Shown: one piece after another, positions 35,995 to 45,452 of the stretch
Position numbering within the stretch: the stretch's first letter is position 1
Layout of the letters: each line of letters begins with the position of its first letter
Assembly (NCBI RefSeq): GCF_008764295.1
Contig: NZ_VTQX01000026.1
Location: 1 to 53,635 of the forward strand
Length of the DNA stretch: 53,635 bases
Direction: 5' to 3'
Source of the DNA: Bacillus methanolicus
GTDB lineage: Bacteria; Bacillota; Bacilli; Bacillales; Cytobacillaceae
Position numbers and translations under genes: made by a program
Notes under the pieces: model-generated
Database searches by the model: none
Told to the model about the DNA's origin: nothing
The model's input: the letters and a program-made list of their open reading frames with translations, nothing else

Positions 35995-36801
35995 ATGAAA
36001 AAACTATCAAAGCTAAGCTTTTTAATAATTTTAGCGATCGCAATTGTCCTCTCTGGATGTGGAACAAGTGAGACAACAAGTGGAGGAGATGAAAACAAGC
36101 CCCTCAAGCTTGTTACAAACGCTGCGTATGCACCAATGGAATACATGGAAGGTGATAAAATCGTTGGCTTTGATATAGATTTTATTGAAGCTGTTGCTGA
36201 AGAAGCCGGCTATGAGTTAGATATTAATCATGTCGGATGGGATTCCATGCTTCTCGAAGCGAAAGAAAAGGTTGCAGATTTAGCGGTTGCTGCCATCACG
36301 ATTAATGATGACAGAATAGAAACATATGATTTCTCTGTTCCTTATTATTTATCTACTAATATGATTTTAGTAAAAGAAGGAAGCGATATTAAAAGCGCTG
36401 ACGATTTAATAGGTAAAACCGTTGCGGTTCAGAATGGCACAACAGGACAGGAGTCGGCAGAAGCTCTGCTTGGCGTAAACAGCGACAGCATTAAGAAATT
36501 TGAAGACAATAATTTAGCGATCCAAGAGTTGTTGAATGATGGAGCAGATGCTGTAATCGCTGATAATACTGTAGTTGAAACGTATGTAAAAAATAATCCT
36601 GAACAAAAGCTTGAAGTTGTAAGTGATGAACAAAACTTTGCTCCAGAGTTCTATGGAATCCTTTTTCCGAAAGGCAGTGAATTAAAAGAGGATTTTGATA
36701 AAGCTGTTAATACTATATTAGACAATGGAAAGTATGCAGAAATTTACAAGGAATGGTTCGGAACTGAGCCCGATATAGAAGGGCTAAAAGCGGCGCAATA
36801 A
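35995..36801 (+). CDS. Polar amino acid ABC transporter binding lipoprotein, copy 1
   Basis: The 268-residue protein has a lipoprotein signal ending LSGC (Cys 22), then the family 3 solute-binding pattern: LKLVTNAAYAPMEYM, GFDIDFIEAVAEEAG, D-L-A-V-A-A-I-T-I-N-D-D-R and TYDFSVPYY. The Asp and Arg that bind the amino group and carboxylate of amino acids are present (DDRIETYDFSVPY). Glutamine, arginine or cystine are all possible ligands. AAAGGAG precedes the ATG. A close paralogue lies 1.1 kb downstream. Confidence 0.87.
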   Translation: MKKLSKLSFLIILAIAIVLSGCGTSETTSGGDENKPLKLVTNAAYAPMEYMEGDKIVGFDIDFIEAVAEEAGYELDINHVGWDSMLLEAKEKVADLAVAAITINDDRIETYDFSVPYYLSTNMILVKEGSDIKSADDLIGKTVAVQNGTTGQESAEALLGVNSDSIKKFEDNNLAIQELLNDGADAVIADNTVVETYVKNNPEQKLEVVSDEQNFAPEFYGILFPKGSELKEDFDKAVNTILDNGKYAEIYKEWFGTEPDIEGLKAAQ

Positions 36802-36931
36802 AAGCTCATATTCCTTCCGCTCGTGAAAAACATACTCAAAATGTTCACAGGAAAATAGCACAAAATGGTATAAAATTGAGTATGTGTGTTATTTCACATA
36901 AAACTACAAAAGCGGAAGGAATGTGGATCCT

Positions 36932-37741
36932 ATGGCTTCTTATAAACCGGAAGAAATCATTGAAATTACGATTAATCACGGTGTGAAAAAGGCAAATTAT
37001 CCTTTTTTGAAATCGCTGATATTAGGGTTTCAGGCAGGAGCTTTTATTGCTCTTGGTTATTTGCTTTACATACGTGTCACAGCACCTCTTAGCGGCGAAT
37101 TAGAAGGATTATCGACCATTATAGGAGCGTCGCTATTCCCAATCGGCCTAATTTTAACATTAATGGCTGGTGGCGAATTATTAACAGGCAATATGATGGC
37201 TGTCCCGTTGGCCAGATATGCTAAGAAGATAAAAACAGTGGCTTTACTAAGAAATTTAGCTGTTATTACGTTAAGCAACTTTTTCGGGGCTCTATTTGTT
37301 GCTTACTTTTTTGGTCATATCGTTGGTCTTACTGAGTCGGGTGTTTATTTAGAAAAAATGATTGATATTGCCGAACATAAACTGGATGGTTCATTTGTTC
37401 AGGCATTTGTCTCAGGAATTGGCTGTAACTGGCTTGTGGCATTAGCCGTCTGGCTTTGCTACGGTTCAAATACGTCATCAGGGAAAATTTTAGGAATTTG
37501 GTTTCCGACGATGACTTTTGTCGCTATTGGTTTTCAACACGTTGTTGCCAATATGTTTGTCATCCCTGCTGCCATTTTTGCTGGTTATTTAAATTGGTTT
37601 GATTATATTTCTAATTTTATCCCAGTATTTTTAGGGAATTTAGTAGGAGGTTCCATTTTTGTGGCTATGCTGTATTGGTTTTCTCTTCATCATCATCACA
37701 ACAATAACGAAAGAGAAAACCAATCATTAAAGGCAAGTTAA
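36932..37741 (+). CDS. Formate/nitrite transporter family channel
   Basis: The 269-residue membrane protein has six hydrophobic segments and the FNT signatures GGELLTGNMMAVP (third segment, broken-helix loop) and SGIGCNWLVALAVWL. FNT channels conduct formate, nitrite, lactate or hydrosulfide. Its place between two amino acid binding-protein genes would fit hydrosulfide or formate export but does not prove it. A His/Asn-rich tail ends the protein. ATG 36932 is preferred over GTG 36923 because GGAAGGA (36914-36920) is then well spaced. Confidence 0.9.
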   Translation: MASYKPEEIIEITINHGVKKANYPFLKSLILGFQAGAFIALGYLLYIRVTAPLSGELEGLSTIIGASLFPIGLILTLMAGGELLTGNMMAVPLARYAKKIKTVALLRNLAVITLSNFFGALFVAYFFGHIVGLTESGVYLEKMIDIAEHKLDGSFVQAFVSGIGCNWLVALAVWLCYGSNTSSGKILGIWFPTMTFVAIGFQHVVANMFVIPAAIFAGYLNWFDYISNFIPVFLGNLVGGSIFVAMLYWFSLHHHHNNNERENQSLKAS

Positions 37742-37826
37742 TGATTGAGGGGAAAATGATATATATCCTTCTCACTGTTTACAGCTATTTCTATCTTAGA
37801 ATAGGATTTTTCCAATAGTTTTTAAG

Positions 37827-37855
37827 TTGCGAACATGATCTTAACTCAGTATAAT
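37827..37855 (+). promoter_or_regulatory. Promoter of the second binding-protein gene
   Basis: TTGCGA (37827-37832) and TATAAT (37850-37855) are separated by 17 bp, about 60 bp before the start codon. Confidence 0.5.
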
Positions 37856-37917
37856 AATGTTATATCTGAATTTAAAGAAAATTCAAAACTTAAAATGATT
37901 GTTGAGGGGGAAATTTT

Positions 37918-38739
37918 GTGAAGATTGGTAAGAAGGTGCGGTTCATTATACTAATGGGGCTTGTCCTGATCGTGTCCGCTTGTGGAGCGAGTGAAACTAG
38001 CTCGAATGATTCAGAAAACAATAGCGGGGATGAAAAGAAAACACTAAGGCTCGTAACAGATGCCGCATATGCACCTATGGAGTATATGGATGGGGATCAA
38101 ATTCTCGGTTTTGACATTGATCTAGCGAAGGCTGTCGCTGAGGAAGCAGGCTACGAATTAAAGGTGGAACATGTTGGCTGGGATCCGTTATTTGTTGAAA
38201 TTGACAATGAAAATGCTGATTTGGCTATTTCATCGATTACGATTACAGATGATCGAAAAATGTCATATGATTTTTCCGTCCCTTATTACGCATCTTCAAA
38301 TGAAATTTTAATTCCTGAAGGCAGTGATATTCAAAGTGGTGCGGATTTAGCTGACAAAGTTGTAGCTGTTCAAAAGGACACGACTGGGCATGAAATCGCA
38401 GAATCTATTTTAGGAAGCAATCACAAAAATATAAAGCCTTTCGAAACGACTCCACTTGCGATTCAGGAACTATTGAGCAATGGTGCAGATGCGGTTATTG
38501 CAGATAAGCCGGTCGTAGACGAATATGTTAAAAACAACTCACAGCAAAACTTAGTTGTAATTACGGATGATAGTTTTGAAGAAGAATTTTATGGTCTACT
38601 ATTTCCAAAAGATAGCAAACTGGTCGCAGAATTTAATGAAGCGATAAACAAGCTTTTCGATAATGGCAAATATGCGGAAATTTATAAGGAATGGTTTGGT
38701 GAAGAACCGGATATAGAAGTGTTAAAGGCACAGCAATAA
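37918..38739 (+). CDS. Polar amino acid ABC transporter binding lipoprotein, copy 2
   Basis: The 273-residue paralogue of copy 1 keeps the same blocks (LVTDAAYAPMEYMDGDQILG, DDRKMSYDFSVPYY, NGKYAEIYKEWFG). Its lipoprotein signal ends VSAC (Cys 22). It starts at GTG with GAGGGGG upstream. The matching permease and ATPase follow, separated by a hairpin that should lower their expression relative to the binding protein. The two copies differ in several binding-cleft residues, so they may bring different ligands to one permease. Confidence 0.87.
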   Translation: MKIGKKVRFIILMGLVLIVSACGASETSSNDSENNSGDEKKTLRLVTDAAYAPMEYMDGDQILGFDIDLAKAVAEEAGYELKVEHVGWDPLFVEIDNENADLAISSITITDDRKMSYDFSVPYYASSNEILIPEGSDIQSGADLADKVVAVQKDTTGHEIAESILGSNHKNIKPFETTPLAIQELLSNGADAVIADKPVVDEYVKNNSQQNLVVITDDSFEEEFYGLLFPKDSKLVAEFNEAINKLFDNGKYAEIYKEWFGEEPDIEVLKAQQ

Positions 38740-38758
38740 TAGAGGAAGTTTACGACTC

Positions 38759-38800
38759 AAAATTGCGTAACCACACGTTTGTGTTACGCAATTTTTTTTC
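38759..38800 (+). terminator. Intercistronic hairpin between binding protein and permease
   Basis: AAAATTGCGTAAC-CACA pairs with TGTG-TTACGCAATTTT, followed by a T-run up to 38799. The permease start is only 17 bp later, so partial read-through probably sets the ratio of binding protein to membrane components. Confidence 0.8.
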
Positions 38801-38816
38801 AAAGAGGTGAGATAAC

Positions 38817-39473
38817 ATGGATTTTCGCTTTGATTTAATTATGGACTATTTACCTTTCTTTTTAAGGGGAACATTATATACGATTGGTATTTCATTATTA
38901 GGAATTTTATTTGGTACGATATTAGGATTGCTTATTGGGCTTGGGAAAATGATGAAAAACAAAATACTTGCTTTCCCCTTTCTGTTATATATCTCGTTTT
39001 TCCGCGGTACGCCATTTATCGTGCAAATTTTCATTATTCACTTTGGTGTAGTCCCGGCGATTATTGGCACGACCAATGGGATTGCTGCAGGAATTATCGG
39101 TTTATCACTAAACGCTGCCGCATACATTGCTGAAATCTTCCGAGCAGGAATTCAATCAATTGATCGTGGTCAAATGGAAGCAGCCCGCTCATTAGGGATG
39201 AATCATGTTCAAGCGATGAGATATATTATTCTACCGCAAGCGTTTAAAAGGATGATCCCACCGCTTGGCAATGAGTTTATTGTCCTATTAAAAGAATCTG
39301 CTATTACTGCCCTAGTTGCTGTCCCGGAGATTATGTATTGGGGAAGAGCGTTCCAAGGCCAATATTATAGAGTGTGGGAACCATACTTAACAGCTGCATT
39401 AATTTACTTTATTTTAACTTTAACATTAAGCTACTTATTAAGTCGTTTAGAAAAGAGGTTAGCAACAGAATGA
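38817..39473 (+). CDS. Polar amino acid ABC transporter permease
   Basis: The 218-residue HisM/GlnP-type permease has about five hydrophobic segments and the coupling loop [35 protein letters not shown] single permease gene implies a homodimer. AAAGAGGTGAG precedes the ATG. The last four bases overlap the ATPase gene (ATGA). Confidence 0.93.
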   Translation: MDFRFDLIMDYLPFFLRGTLYTIGISLLGILFGTILGLLIGLGKMMKNKILAFPFLLYISFFRGTPFIVQIFIIHFGVVPAIIGTTNGIAAGIIGLSLNAAAYIAEIFRAGIQSIDRGQMEAARSLGMNHVQAMRYIILPQAFKRMIPPLGNEFIVLLKESAITALVAVPEIMYWGRAFQGQYYRVWEPYLTAALIYFILTLTLSYLLSRLEKRLATE

Positions 39474-40192
39474 TCAAAGTGGAAAAGCTAAAGAAATCGT
39501 TTGGTGCTAATGAGGTTCTGAAGGATATCAATGCTTCGATCAAGCAACAGGAGGTTGTTGTGGTTATTGGTCCTTCAGGTTCGGGAAAATCAACCTTTCT
39601 TCGTTGTCTTAATTTATTGGAATCCATTACAGGAGGGCATGTTTTTATTGAAGGAATTGACATAACAGCAAAGACAACGGATATTAATAAAATCAGAGCG
39701 GAAGTCGGGATGGTATTTCAGCAATTTAATTTATTTCCTCATAAAACGGTGTTAGATAACATTATGCTCTCACCTATCAAAGTAAAGAAAATTGATCATG
39801 GAAAAGCGAAGGAGAAGGCGCTAGAGTTACTGAGAAAAGTAGGATTAGAGGAAAAGGCTGATGCCTTTCCTGATTCGTTATCGGGCGGACAAAAACAGCG
39901 GGTAGCTATTGCGCGGGCATTAGCGATGGAACCGAAAATCATGCTTTTTGACGAGCCTACTTCAGCGCTTGATCCGGAAATGGTGGGGGAAGTACTAGAG
40001 GTGATGAAGCAGCTTGCGAAGGAAGGGATGACCATGGTTGTCGTTACGCATGAGATGGGCTTCGCCCGTGAGGTAGGCGATCGGGTCTTATTTATGGACG
40101 GTGGCTATATTGTTGAAGAAAATGTTCCACACGAGTTGTTTGACAATCCACAGCATGAACGTACGAAGGCATTCTTGAGTAAGGTTTTATAG
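39470..40192 (+). CDS. Polar amino acid ABC transporter ATPase
   Basis: This 240-residue GlnQ-type ATPase has Walker [11 protein letters not shown]-loop [16 protein letters not shown], signature [15 protein letters not shown], Walker [13 protein letters not shown] and switch His in VVTHEMG. The start at ATG 39470, inside the permease stop (ATGA), gives the expected length and the usual [12 protein letters not shown] opening; the frame remains open upstream but only through the permease gene. Confidence 0.94.
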   Translation: MIKVEKLKKSFGANEVLKDINASIKQQEVVVVIGPSGSGKSTFLRCLNLLESITGGHVFIEGIDITAKTTDINKIRAEVGMVFQQFNLFPHKTVLDNIMLSPIKVKKIDHGKAKEKALELLRKVGLEEKADAFPDSLSGGQKQRVAIARALAMEPKIMLFDEPTSALDPEMVGEVLEVMKQLAKEGMTMVVVTHEMGFAREVGDRVLFMDGGYIVEENVPHELFDNPQHERTKAFLSKVL

Positions 40193-40206
40193 ATATGATA
40201 TAGTAG

Positions 40207-40237
40207 AAACCGAGCATTTTTAAAGCTCGGTTTTTTA
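40207..40237 (+). terminator. Terminator of the amino acid transporter operon
   Basis: AAACCGAGC (40207-40215) and GCTCGGTTT form a stem, followed by a run of Ts. Confidence 0.88.
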
Positions 40238-40299
40238 ATTTTCGGTATCCGGTGTAACGTTCGACCATCAATTACGTCTAAAAGGATGAGGTGAAAAAA

Positions 40300-40713
40300 A
40301 TGAAAAAACTATTATGGACATTATTAACAGCTGTTGCCTTACTAGTAATCACTGCTTGTGGTACAGGGAATGATGAAAATCAAGGAGCAGAGGAAAATCC
40401 TGATAATGAAACAAATGAAGTTGTTGAAGAAAACAACGAAACCAGTCATGCTGGTGATGATGAAGAAGCAGAAACAGATGAGCAAGTAACAGAAGATGAT
40501 AGAGCTGTAATAAAAGAAGAGGCAACATACACTGGAATGCAAGATCCGCACTCTATTGAAGTGAAAACTGAGTCTGAAGTACTGGCATTGCAAATTTTAG
40601 ATCCAGGTGTTGCAAATGTTGACTTCGAAGCAATTGAACCGGATACGCCAGTTACTATTGAGTACTATCAAAATGAAGAAGGACAAAACATCCTCACAAA
40701 TATTGAATTTTAG
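40300..40713 (+). CDS. Hypothetical acidic lipoprotein
   Basis: The 137-residue protein has a lipoprotein signal ending ITAC (Cys 20), then a linker of about 45 residues very rich in Glu, Asp and Asn. A small C-terminal domain (about 68-137) contains Y-T-G-M-Q-D-P-H-S-I-E-V and an OB-like beta pattern ending ILTNIEF. Such lipoproteins are common in Bacillaceae but I know no function. AAAGGATGAGGTG precedes the ATG. Confidence 0.8.
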   Translation: MKKLLWTLLTAVALLVITACGTGNDENQGAEENPDNETNEVVEENNETSHAGDDEEAETDEQVTEDDRAVIKEEATYTGMQDPHSIEVKTESEVLALQILDPGVANVDFEAIEPDTPVTIEYYQNEEGQNILTNIEF

Positions 40714-40855
40714 TAAGAGTAAAGTGAGCTATTGAATTTTTTTCACTTAATTGTGTTAACGAAAATGCTAGAGAATGTCATTTTTGCTCGTGTTATTCTG
40801 ACTTGAAACGAAGGTTTTACATGAAATGACGCAAAAATCAACAACATCCTATAAT

Positions 40856-40884
40856 AAGAGCCCGCAGAAAAGCGGGCTCTTAAA
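40856..40884. terminator. Terminator for the convergent MFS gene
   Basis: AAGAGCCCGC (40856-40865) and GCGGGCTCTT (40872-40881) form a ten-base perfect stem just after the minus-strand stop codon. Confidence 0.85.
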
Positions 40885-40887
40885 ATT

Positions 40888-42102
40888 TTATGCAGAATGT
40901 TTCACGAGTTTTGGGTTCTTTTGCATGGAAGCGAAGAGAAGAAACCCGCTTAAGAGTAGTAGTCCACTTGTTATGAGGAAAACGGATGAAATGCCGAAAT
41001 ACCCAGCGATAAATCCGCCCATAACAGGCCCAATAACATTTCCTAAAAAACGAAGGCTAGTGTTATACCCCAATACTTCCCCTTGCATGGCAATCGGTGC
41101 TTCCTGACGAATATAAGCTACCCGCACGGGAATGATCCCACCTATAGCGACTCCGAGTGCAAAACGGATGACGACAAGCTGCCAAATATTTGTAACAAAC
41201 GCACCTGGTAGATAGACAAGTCCTGCTATAAATAATAGTACGATTAAAATTTTGATATATCCGTAGCGGTCTGCCATTTTTCCCCATTGACGAGCCATCA
41301 TTAAATTTCCCAAACCAGCAGCAGAAAAGGCAATTCCAGAGAATAAAGCTAAATTAGCCGGACCATGAAGTTCACTTACATATAAAGAAAGAATCGGCTG
41401 AATGCTAAAATGTGCTATTTGAATCAAGGTTGAGATTAATAAGACATTTAATAACAGTGGATTCCGACTAATATGTTTAAAGACTTCTTTAGTCGTATAG
41501 GAGGTTTTTGTCCCTTGTACATCCTTCATTCTATACTCCTTTGTCGTCATGACAAGAGCGGCAGAGATGAAGATGGCGATTGAGGTCCATTTAAATGTGG
41601 CAGAATAACCGAAGGTATCCGCAAGTATACCGCCTAAAAGAGGACCTATTAACTGTCCTGTGATCGTTCCTGTTTGGAGAGTTCCTAACACTCTTCCAGC
41701 CATTTCTTTAGGCGTCTGTGTCGAGATAAAGGCTTGAGACATCGAGATGAAACCAGCAAATACCCCCATGAACATTCTTAATAAAAAAAGCTGCCAAACG
41801 GTATTCACGAAGCCCATCAGCAATATTGAACAGGCCATTCCAAATGCAGAAAAGATCAGGAGCTTTCTTCGTCCATACTTATCCCCAATCTTTCCCCAAA
41901 GAGGTGAGAAAATAAACGCGGTAACAAAGGTAACGCCGAAAGTGATTCCTGACCAATGTTGAACATATTGGTCGGAAAAATTGCCGAACGAATCAATATA
42001 AAGGGAGATAAACGGGAGAACCATCGTCATACTTCCCGCAATAAAAAAGTTTGCAAACCACATAATTTTAAGATTACGTTTTGCGATTAGTTGTTCGTCC
42101 AT
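40888..42102 (-). CDS. MFS multidrug-type exporter
   Basis: The 404-residue protein has twelve hydrophobic segments and the MFS motif between segments 2 and 3, GKIGDKYGRRKLLIF. The segment G-Q-L-I-G-P-L-L-G-G-I-L-A resembles the antiporter motif C of drug exporters (DHA1, MdtG-like). The substrate is unknown. AGAAAGAAGTG precedes the ATG on the minus strand. Confidence 0.87.
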   Translation of the reverse strand: MDEQLIAKRNLKIMWFANFFIAGSMTMVLPFISLYIDSFGNFSDQYVQHWSGITFGVTFVTAFIFSPLWGKIGDKYGRRKLLIFSAFGMACSILLMGFVNTVWQLFLLRMFMGVFAGFISMSQAFISTQTPKEMAGRVLGTLQTGTITGQLIGPLLGGILADTFGYSATFKWTSIAIFISAALVMTTKEYRMKDVQGTKTSYTTKEVFKHISRNPLLLNVLLISTLIQIAHFSIQPILSLYVSELHGPANLALFSGIAFSAAGLGNLMMARQWGKMADRYGYIKILIVLLFIAGLVYLPGAFVTNIWQLVVIRFALGVAIGGIIPVRVAYIRQEAPIAMQGEVLGYNTSLRFLGNVIGPVMGGFIAGYFGISSVFLITSGLLLLSGFLLFASMQKNPKLVKHSA

Positions 42103-42375
42103 ATGAACACTTCTTTCTAAGAAGAAATTTCGTTTTCCTAAATATTATAATAACTGAATTATGAAAAATTACAACAATTTTACTTGACTTTTAAGAAAAC
42201 CTAGAATTGCCCTCCGCGATTTGTCCCTGAGAGTGCTCGGCTTTTTAAGCACATTTTAGTGGAAAGAAATTGAAGTAAATACTTGAATCATGCTTGAGTG
42301 CTCCATCTATTTACTATTTCCCTTTTTCCTTGTACTCTTATTTTTAAGCAGAACTTTTCTACGGGGGGAATGAAA

Positions 42376-43164
42376 GTGATTAAGGCTATTTTTTTTGATT
42401 TAGATGATACATTGCTTTGGGATCATAAAAGTGTAAAGGAAGCGTTTGTCGCAACATGCAAGGAAGCGGAGAGAAAATATGGCGTCGATTCGGAGGAGTT
42501 GGAAGAGGCTGTTCGACGTGCAGCAAGCAAGCTTTATGCGTCTTATGAAACGTATTCTTTTACAAAAATGATCGGGATAAACCCGTTTGAAGGGTTATGG
42601 GGGAACTTTCATGATGATGGTGATGAGAATTTTCGAAAAATGAAGGAGATCGTTCCCACTTATCGCAAGGATGCATGGACCCAAGGATTGTCGGCCTTAG
42701 GAATTGAGGATGCAGATTTTGGAGCACAACTAGCCGAACAATTTCCTTTAGAGCGTAAAAAGACACCATTTGTTTATGAGGATACTTTTTCTGTCTTGGA
42801 CAAGCTAAAAGGGCAATATAAATTATTGCTTCTTACAAACGGTTCTCCTGATTTGCAAAATACGAAACTAGCGATTACACCAGAAATTGCTCCATATTTT
42901 GATGAAATTGTCATTTCAGGAGCATTTGGGCGGGGTAAGCCTGATCCTACTATTTTTGAGCATGCGCTCCAACTCATGGGAGTTTCCAAAGATGAAGCTA
43001 TTATGGTCGGAGATAACTTGATGACAGATATACTGGGAGCATCGCGAGTGGGCATGAAATCCGTGTGGATCAATCGATATGATAAGGAAAGAAATGAAGT
43101 AGAACCAGATTATGAGATTCGCCATTTAGAAGAATTATTTCAGGTCTTGGAGATAGTAAAATAA
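42376..43164 (+). CDS. ysaA: HAD-family hydrolase, YsaA-like
   Basis: The 262-residue hydrolase has HAD motif [11 protein letters not shown] (nucleophile and acid/base Asp), motif [12 protein letters not shown], the lysine of motif III in GKPDPTIF and motif [12 protein letters not shown], with a helical cap between. It resembles B. subtilis YsaA in length and sequence. A phosphatase role is likely; the substrate is not evident. GTG 42376 is taken as start because GGGGGGA lies seven bases before it; the ATG two codons upstream is too close to that site. Confidence 0.85.
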   Translation: MIKAIFFDLDDTLLWDHKSVKEAFVATCKEAERKYGVDSEELEEAVRRAASKLYASYETYSFTKMIGINPFEGLWGNFHDDGDENFRKMKEIVPTYRKDAWTQGLSALGIEDADFGAQLAEQFPLERKKTPFVYEDTFSVLDKLKGQYKLLLLTNGSPDLQNTKLAITPEIAPYFDEIVISGAFGRGKPDPTIFEHALQLMGVSKDEAIMVGDNLMTDILGASRVGMKSVWINRYDKERNEVEPDYEIRHLEELFQVLEIVK

Positions 43165-43210
43165 CAGTATTTAATGAGTATAAGGAACTCTCTCTCCTAA
43201 AAGTGAGGTT

Positions 43211-45343
43211 ATGGAAATGCTAGAGCAAGCAAAACAACTACTACAGGCTCATTTCGGCTATTCATCTTTTCGAAAAGGGCAGGAAGCAGCAATTCAATCG
43301 ATTTTGGCTGGTCAAAATACGGTCTGCATCATGCCGACTGGTGGAGGAAAGTCGATTTGCTACCAAATTCCAGCTCTCGTACTTCCAGGCACAACAATCG
43401 TCATTTCACCGCTTATATCGCTAATGAAAGATCAAGTAGACAGTCTTTTGCAAGTAGGAATTCCAGCGACTTTTATTAACAGTTCCTTAAGTGCAGAAGA
43501 AGCAACTGAACGGATGGAAGCTGCTATATACGGGGAGTATAAGCTGCTTTATATTGCACCGGAACGGCTGGAATCAAGTGCGTTTGTGGAGCAATTATCA
43601 GCGCTTGAGATCCCGCTTGTCGCTGTTGATGAGGCCCATTGTATTTCCCAATGGGGTCATGATTTCCGTCCAAGCTATCTGCAAATTCAAAGGCTTATCG
43701 AGCAGCTCCCTCAAAAGCCGCTAGTGATGGCGTTAACAGCTACTGCAACTCCGCAAGTTCGTATGGATATATGCAATACCCTTCATATTGATACTGAAAA
43801 CACGATTATGACAGGGTTTGCCCGTGAAAATCTCTCTTTTCAGGTGATTAAGGGGCAGGACCGCTACGCTTTTTTAAAAGAATATGTTAAAAAGAATGAG
43901 CAAGAGGGCGGAATCATCTATGCCGCAACAAGAAAAACGGTTGATCAACTTTATGAAAAATTGGCGAGAGAAGGAGTTCGTGTTGGTCGCTATCATGCGG
44001 GTATGAGTGATGTAAATAGAAAGAGGGAGCAGGAAAAGTTCCTTCAGGATGAAACGGCGGTTATGGTTGCAACTTCAGCATTTGGTATGGGAATTGATAA
44101 ATCGAATATTCGTTATTGCATTCACTATCAGCTTCCCAAAAATATGGAGAGCTACTATCAAGAAGCAGGACGTGCTGGGAGAGATGGGCTTGAAAGTGAG
44201 TGTATAGTTTTATATTCTTCACAGGATGTACAAGTTCAAAGATTTTTAATTGACCAGTCTGCTGAAAGAATGCGGATTGCAGGAGAACTGGAAAAACTGC
44301 AGGCAATGGTCGATTATTGCCATACTGAAAAATGTCTTCAGGTTTATATCCTTGAATATTTTGGAGAACGGAATGCATTGAAATGTGGGAAATGTGGAAA
44401 CTGCACAGATTCCCGCTCAAGCGTTGACGTAACGAAAGAGGCACAAATGGTTTTATCCTGTATAATTCGCATGGGACAACGCTTCGGAAAGACAGCAGTG
44501 GCACAGGTTTTGACAGGATCGAACAATAAGAAAATGAAGGAATTGAGATTTGATCGATTACCGACATACGGGCTTTTAAAAGATATGAGTATAAAAGAGG
44601 CCAGTGACTTCATTGAATTTCTCATTTCGCAGGAGTTAATCGGGGTTGAACAGGGGCAGTTTCCAACGGTCTTTGTCACACCAGCTGGAAAAGAAGTATT
44701 GCTGGGCAAACAACAAGTATATAGAAAAGAAGTAGTTGAAGTAAAGCAAGTTTCTTCACAAGATCCTTTATTTGAAAAACTACGCCATATAAGAAAATCG
44801 ATTGCCGATACGGAGAATGTACCGCCATTTGTCATTTTTTCCGATGCGTCTTTAAAGGATATGTGTGTAAAATTGCCGCAAACGAAGGAAGAATTTTTGC
44901 AAGTTAGTGGTGTTGGTGAAATGAAATTAGAGAAGTATGGAGGACCATTTATAAACGGAATAAAAGAGTTTTGTAAAGAAAATCCGGAGAGATCAAGGGA
45001 AAAACCGATACCATCCGCGTCTAAAAGAAAAAAAGGGAAGAATAATTCCCATCTTGAAACATATAAGCTGTTTAAAGAAGGGCTGTCAGTGGAGGAAATC
45101 GCAAAGACTAGGGAAATGGCAACGAGCACGATCGAGAATCACATCCAACAATGTATGGCGGAAGGACTGGATATTGTTGTGTCTGAGATTATTCCAGAGC
45201 AGTACTTGCCGCTCCTTGAGCAGGCGGTAAAAGAGGCTGGAACAGAAAAGCTGAAGCCGATTAAAGAGTTACTTCCAAATGAAGTCTCTTATTTAATGAT
45301 TAAAGTATTCCTGCGTTCGTTCAAAACGAAAAATTCCCTTTAA
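43211..45343 (+). CDS. recQ: ATP-dependent DNA helicase RecQ
   Basis: The 710-residue 3'-5' helicase has motif 0 FGYSSFRKGQ, Walker A PTGGGKS, the DEAH box VDEAHCISQWGHDFRPSY, motif III ALTATAT and motif VI QEAGRAGRDG. A zinc-binding region follows (cysteines in CHTEKCLQ and KCGKCGNC), then winged helix, an HRDC domain (about 525-590) and a C-terminal helix-turn-helix block (LETYKLFKEGLSVEEIAKTR). This is the longer RecQ form. It acts in recombination repair and fork restart. Confidence 0.95.
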   Translation: MEMLEQAKQLLQAHFGYSSFRKGQEAAIQSILAGQNTVCIMPTGGGKSICYQIPALVLPGTTIVISPLISLMKDQVDSLLQVGIPATFINSSLSAEEATERMEAAIYGEYKLLYIAPERLESSAFVEQLSALEIPLVAVDEAHCISQWGHDFRPSYLQIQRLIEQLPQKPLVMALTATATPQVRMDICNTLHIDTENTIMTGFARENLSFQVIKGQDRYAFLKEYVKKNEQEGGIIYAATRKTVDQLYEKLAREGVRVGRYHAGMSDVNRKREQEKFLQDETAVMVATSAFGMGIDKSNIRYCIHYQLPKNMESYYQEAGRAGRDGLESECIVLYSSQDVQVQRFLIDQSAERMRIAGELEKLQAMVDYCHTEKCLQVYILEYFGERNALKCGKCGNCTDSRSSVDVTKEAQMVLSCIIRMGQRFGKTAVAQVLTGSNNKKMKELRFDRLPTYGLLKDMSIKEASDFIEFLISQELIGVEQGQFPTVFVTPAGKEVLLGKQQVYRKEVVEVKQVSSQDPLFEKLRHIRKSIADTENVPPFVIFSDASLKDMCVKLPQTKEEFLQVSGVGEMKLEKYGGPFINGIKEFCKENPERSREKPIPSASKRKKGKNNSHLETYKLFKEGLSVEEIAKTREMATSTIENHIQQCMAEGLDIVVSEIIPEQYLPLLEQAVKEAGTEKLKPIKELLPNEVSYLMIKVFLRSFKTKNSL

Positions 45344-45400
45344 AAAAGGTACTGCTCTGATTAGGAAGCTTAGTAAAGAGGTTTTAAAAGCTATATCTAA

Positions 45401-45439
45401 AAAAAGCAAGTGAAGCCTACATTTTTCACTTGCTTTTTG
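45401..45439. terminator. Bidirectional terminator between recQ and HAD gene
   Basis: AAAAAGCAAGTGAA pairs with TTCACTTGCTTTTT; both flanks are suited for termination in either direction. Confidence 0.88.
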
Positions 45440-45452
45440 TAGATTATTTCAA

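Noticed and set aside
42190..42300. Minus-strand sequence before the MFS gene resembling the 3' half of a glycine riboswitch (CTCTCAGG...GGAGGG)
   Set aside because: The matching 5' half (GGAGAG...) is missing and the likely promoter of the gene lies downstream of it.
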